Position numbers and translations under genes: made by a program. DNA of 6,942 nt from Candidatus Omnitrophota bacterium (GTDB taxonomy: Bacteria; Omnitrophota; Gorgyraeia; Gygaellales; JAHJCI01), in the NCBI GenBank assembly GCA_016783355.1, contig JADHWR010000060.1, forward strand, positions 1-6,942, given 5' to 3'. Under the pieces are notes generated by a model that did not search any database, was not told where the DNA came from, and was given only the letters and a program-made list of their open reading frames with translations. Shown one piece after another: positions 5,762-6,942 of this stretch. Every line of letters starts with the position of its first letter. Within the stretch, counting starts at the first letter, position 1.

Positions 5762-5769
5762 ATTAGGCT

Positions 5770-5934
5770 ATGAGTGAATTTAAAATGGAGGTCAGTATTC
5801 GTAAAGTTGCCAATAATCCTAATATGTTCGAATTTACAATTGCTACCCCTATGTTGAGGTCGCAATTTCGTCTTCCCAGGGCAATGGTTAACAAATTAAG
5901 GATCTTGATTGAGAAGGCTCTGGTAGGTAAATGA
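5770..5934 (+). CDS. Small conserved-looking protein of unknown function (54 aa)
   Basis: The frame starts at an ATG 8 nt after AAGGAG and encodes 54 residues beginning MSEFKMEVSIRKVANNPNMF. The first half alternates polar and hydrophobic residues (EVSIRKV, MFEFTIATPML), suggesting beta strands. The second half (RLPRAMVNKLRILIEKALVGK) is an amphipathic basic helix. There is no signal peptide, membrane segment or cysteine. The residue mix is that of a real small cytoplasmic protein, and a TATAAT box precedes it. I do not recognise the family. It converges on the minus-strand tRNA-Leu with only 5 nt between its stop and the tRNA 3' end, and no terminator fits in that gap, so its transcript probably runs antisense to the tRNA. 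Confidence 0.7.
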   Translation: MSEFKMEVSIRKVANNPNMFEFTIATPMLRSQFRLPRAMVNKLRILIEKALVGK

Positions 5935-5939
5935 GCGAG

Positions 5940-6023
5940 TGCCGAGGGAGGGAGTCGAACCCTCACGACCTTGCGGTCACCGGTTTTTGAGACCGGCGCG
6001 AATACCAATTCCGCCACCTCGGC
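5940..6023 (-). tRNA. tRNA-Leu (anticodon CAA)
   Basis: The minus strand folds as a class II tRNA. The acceptor GCCGAGG (6017-6023) pairs fully with 5941-5947, with discriminator A at 5940. The D-arm region has GGCGGAATTGGTA. The anticodon stem CCGGT/ACCGG encloses the loop CTCAAAA, with anticodon CAA at 5987-5989, reading UUG. The long variable arm is GACC-GCAA-GGTC, and the T arm is GAGGG-TTCGACT-CCCTC. The 3' CCA is not encoded (ACTC follows), so CCA must be added enzymatically. It lies downstream of floA and a small membrane-protein gene on the same strand and overlaps the latter's 3' end. No convincing promoter of its own is seen, so it may be processed from the operon transcript. Confidence 0.96.
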
Positions 6024-6402
6024 AAAATCGATAGGCTTTGGGTGGGCCTAAGATTTCAGAAAGTATAATTCCTTCCTCAAGTTTATCCGCTGAATAACTC
6101 GGTAGTTGTTCTTCTGCTTCTTCTGTTTCCTCAGGCGGAAGTTTAAACTTTATCGGCTTAAGCTCAGCAATTTTTACCTCTGGCCTTTTGATTTGTTTTT
6201 GAACAATAACTGGCTCTTTTGCCTTTTCTTGTTTAGGTTCGGAAGGAATTTCTTCGGGTGGTGGTAATCCTAAAGATTGAAAATAATGCTTAATTTCCTT
6301 TTCCGTCGGCTCTTCCGGTTGTTTCTTTTGCTGCTCTTGTAGAGCCTTAAGCTTTCTCTGGATTAAGAGGATGATAATCAGAAATATGAGAAACCTAAAC
6401 AT
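5977..6402 (-). CDS. Small membrane-anchored Pro/Glu/Lys-rich protein, 3' end inside tRNA-Leu
   Basis: Residues 1-14 (MFRFLIFLIIILLI) form a short N-terminal membrane anchor followed by QRKLK, so the rest should face the cytoplasm. Residues 20-108 are charged and proline-rich, probably disordered (EEPTEKEIKHYFQSLGLPPPEE, IKRPEVKIAELKPIKFKLPPEE). A compact hydrophobic motif EEGIILSEILGPPKAYRF ends the likely native protein at 126. The frame then continues without a stop into the tRNA: the last 15 codons (C127-R141) are tRNA sequence. ATG overlaps the floA stop as TAATG, so translation is probably coupled. I do not know a function. The position after floA suggests a membrane or lipid-domain partner, which is inference only. 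Confidence 0.75.
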   Translation of the reverse strand: MFRFLIFLIIILLIQRKLKALQEQQKKQPEEPTEKEIKHYFQSLGLPPPEEIPSEPKQEKAKEPVIVQKQIKRPEVKIAELKPIKFKLPPEETEEAEEQLPSYSADKLEEGIILSEILGPPKAYRFCRGGGIGIRAGLKNR

Positions 6403-6942
6403 TATTTTTTCTTTTGCTCTGGAGATTTACCAATGCGTTCGCGCATTGATGTGTCTGATTGGATATTGCGAAGATTATAGTAATCCATTACCCCCAATTT
6501 GCCCTCGCGGAATGCATGGGAAATTGCCTTAGGAATTTCTGCCTCAGCCTCAATGACCCTTGCGCGCATCTCCTGTGCTTTTGCTTTCATCTCCTGCTCT
6601 TGGGCAACAGCCATTGCCCGGCGGGTTTCTGCTCGCGCCTGAGCTACCTTTAGGTCGGCTTCAGCCTGGCTTGCCTGGAGGGCTGCTCCTACGTTTTTGC
6701 CTACATCCACGTCAGCAATATCAATAGAGAGGATTTCAAAGGCAGTTCCTGCATCTAGCCCCTTGGCAAGCACATTCTTAGAGATTGAGTCTGGGTTTTC
6801 TAATACCTTCTTATAGGTTTCAGCCGAGCCAATCGTAGTAACAATGCCTTCTCCAACCCGGGCAATGATTGTTTCTTCGGTTGCGCCACCAACCAGGCGC
6901 TCTAAGTTTGCTCGTACAGTAACTCGTGCCTTGCTTTTTAAT
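6402..6942 (-). CDS. floA: Flotillin-like protein FloA, C-terminal part (5' end beyond window)
   Basis: A partial gene: about 179 residues are visible of an expected 320-330. The visible part reads RVTVRANLERLVGGATEETIIARVGEGIV (SPFH-domain end), then SISKNVLAKGLDAGTAFEILSIDIADVDVG, then a long Ala/Glu-rich coiled coil (QAEADLKVAQARAETRRAMAVAQEQEMKAKAQEMRAR), and ends GVMDYYNLRNIQSDTSMRERIG. This order is that of the FloA/YqfA family, which forms membrane microdomains and tunes membrane fluidity; the membrane hairpin lies outside the window. The frame stays open to the window edge, so a GTG at 6771-6773 is an internal valine, not the start. The stop TAA overlaps the next ATG by one base. In many bacteria floA follows an nfeD gene, which would lie beyond 6942. 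Confidence 0.95.
   Translation of the reverse strand, partial: LKSKARVTVRANLERLVGGATEETIIARVGEGIVTTIGSAETYKKVLENPDSISKNVLAKGLDAGTAFEILSIDIADVDVGKNVGAALQASQAEADLKVAQARAETRRAMAVAQEQEMKAKAQEMRARVIEAEAEIPKAISHAFREGKLGVMDYYNLRNIQSDTSMRERIGKSPEQKKK

Larger units (their letters stand above)
5391..5769. other. Gene-poor intergenic stretch
   Basis: I see no convincing gene in the first 345 bases. The start holds a repeat-like segment (5411-5472). Further on, TATCTGT (5531-5537) can pair with ACAGATA (5557-5563), and GGTAT/ATACC nearby can form a competing hairpin. A 12-codon frame at 5631 lacks support. The end carries a perfect TATAAT (5737-5742) and a Shine-Dalgarno (5756-5761) for the next gene. 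Confidence 0.6.

Noticed and set aside
5763..6017. 84-codon minus-strand frame across tRNA-Leu
   Set aside because: Its N-terminal part is tRNA sequence read as protein and the rest is the reverse of the 54-residue gene; there is no ribosome-binding site.
6062..6067. TATACT on the minus strand as a -10 for tRNA-Leu
   Set aside because: No -35 lies at the right distance, and the bases are explained by codons of the conserved-looking EEGIILSEI motif.
6402..6773. Short FloA-like gene starting at GTG 6773
   Set aside because: The frame is open and FloA-like to the window edge, so the GTG is an internal valine.
1..6942. CRISPR array, transposase or phage gene
   Set aside because: No regularly spaced direct repeats and no recognisable recombinase or phage protein were found in any frame.

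Overview
The window looks like a piece of a moderately AT-rich bacterial chromosome (GC roughly 40% by eye) from a Gram-negative-type, probably uncultivated lineage. The evidence is a membrane-anchored LysM/L,D-transpeptidase, a bacterial AccA, a FloA-type flotillin and a compact overlapping operon. A Candidatus Omnitrophota-like bacterium is my best guess, from the general look of the proteins. This is inference only: there is no rRNA or other phylogenetic marker here.

Region 1 (143-5122, + strand) is one dense gene string: LysM-YkuD L,D-transpeptidase, accA, a PadR-family regulator, a GDSL/SGNH esterase with a possible lipoprotein signal, rlmN, and an endonuclease III-related glycosylase fused to a C-terminal CxxC/CxxC domain. 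Gaps are 3-5 nt or genes overlap (4, 29 and 50 nt), so co-transcription and translational coupling are likely. The mix is housekeeping: envelope cross-linking, fatty-acid initiation, rRNA modification and base-excision repair. The PadR protein is the only regulator. The striking feature is a 15-bp perfect inverted repeat inside rlmN. It adds 19 in-frame codons, is flanked by a 5-bp direct repeat, and its 52-nt core lacks stop triplets in all six frames. It resembles in concept the protein-inserting palindromic elements of Rickettsia.

Region 2 (5123-5769) is mostly non-coding. It holds a strong-looking promoter, an excellent Shine-Dalgarno and an 18-codon gene for an almost purely Lys/Ala/Thr peptide, then a stem-loop and a rho-independent terminator: a complete tiny transcription unit. 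After it come a degenerate copy of what looks like a dispersed intergenic repeat and about 260 bp with no recognised function.

Region 3 (5770-6942) has a 54-codon + strand orphan gene that ends 5 nt from the 3' end of a minus-strand tRNA-Leu(CAA). The minus-strand cluster runs floA (5' end outside the window), then a small membrane-anchored Pro/Glu-rich protein, then the tRNA. The small protein's frame has no stop before the tRNA and terminates inside it, so mRNA and tRNA sequence overlap on the same strand.
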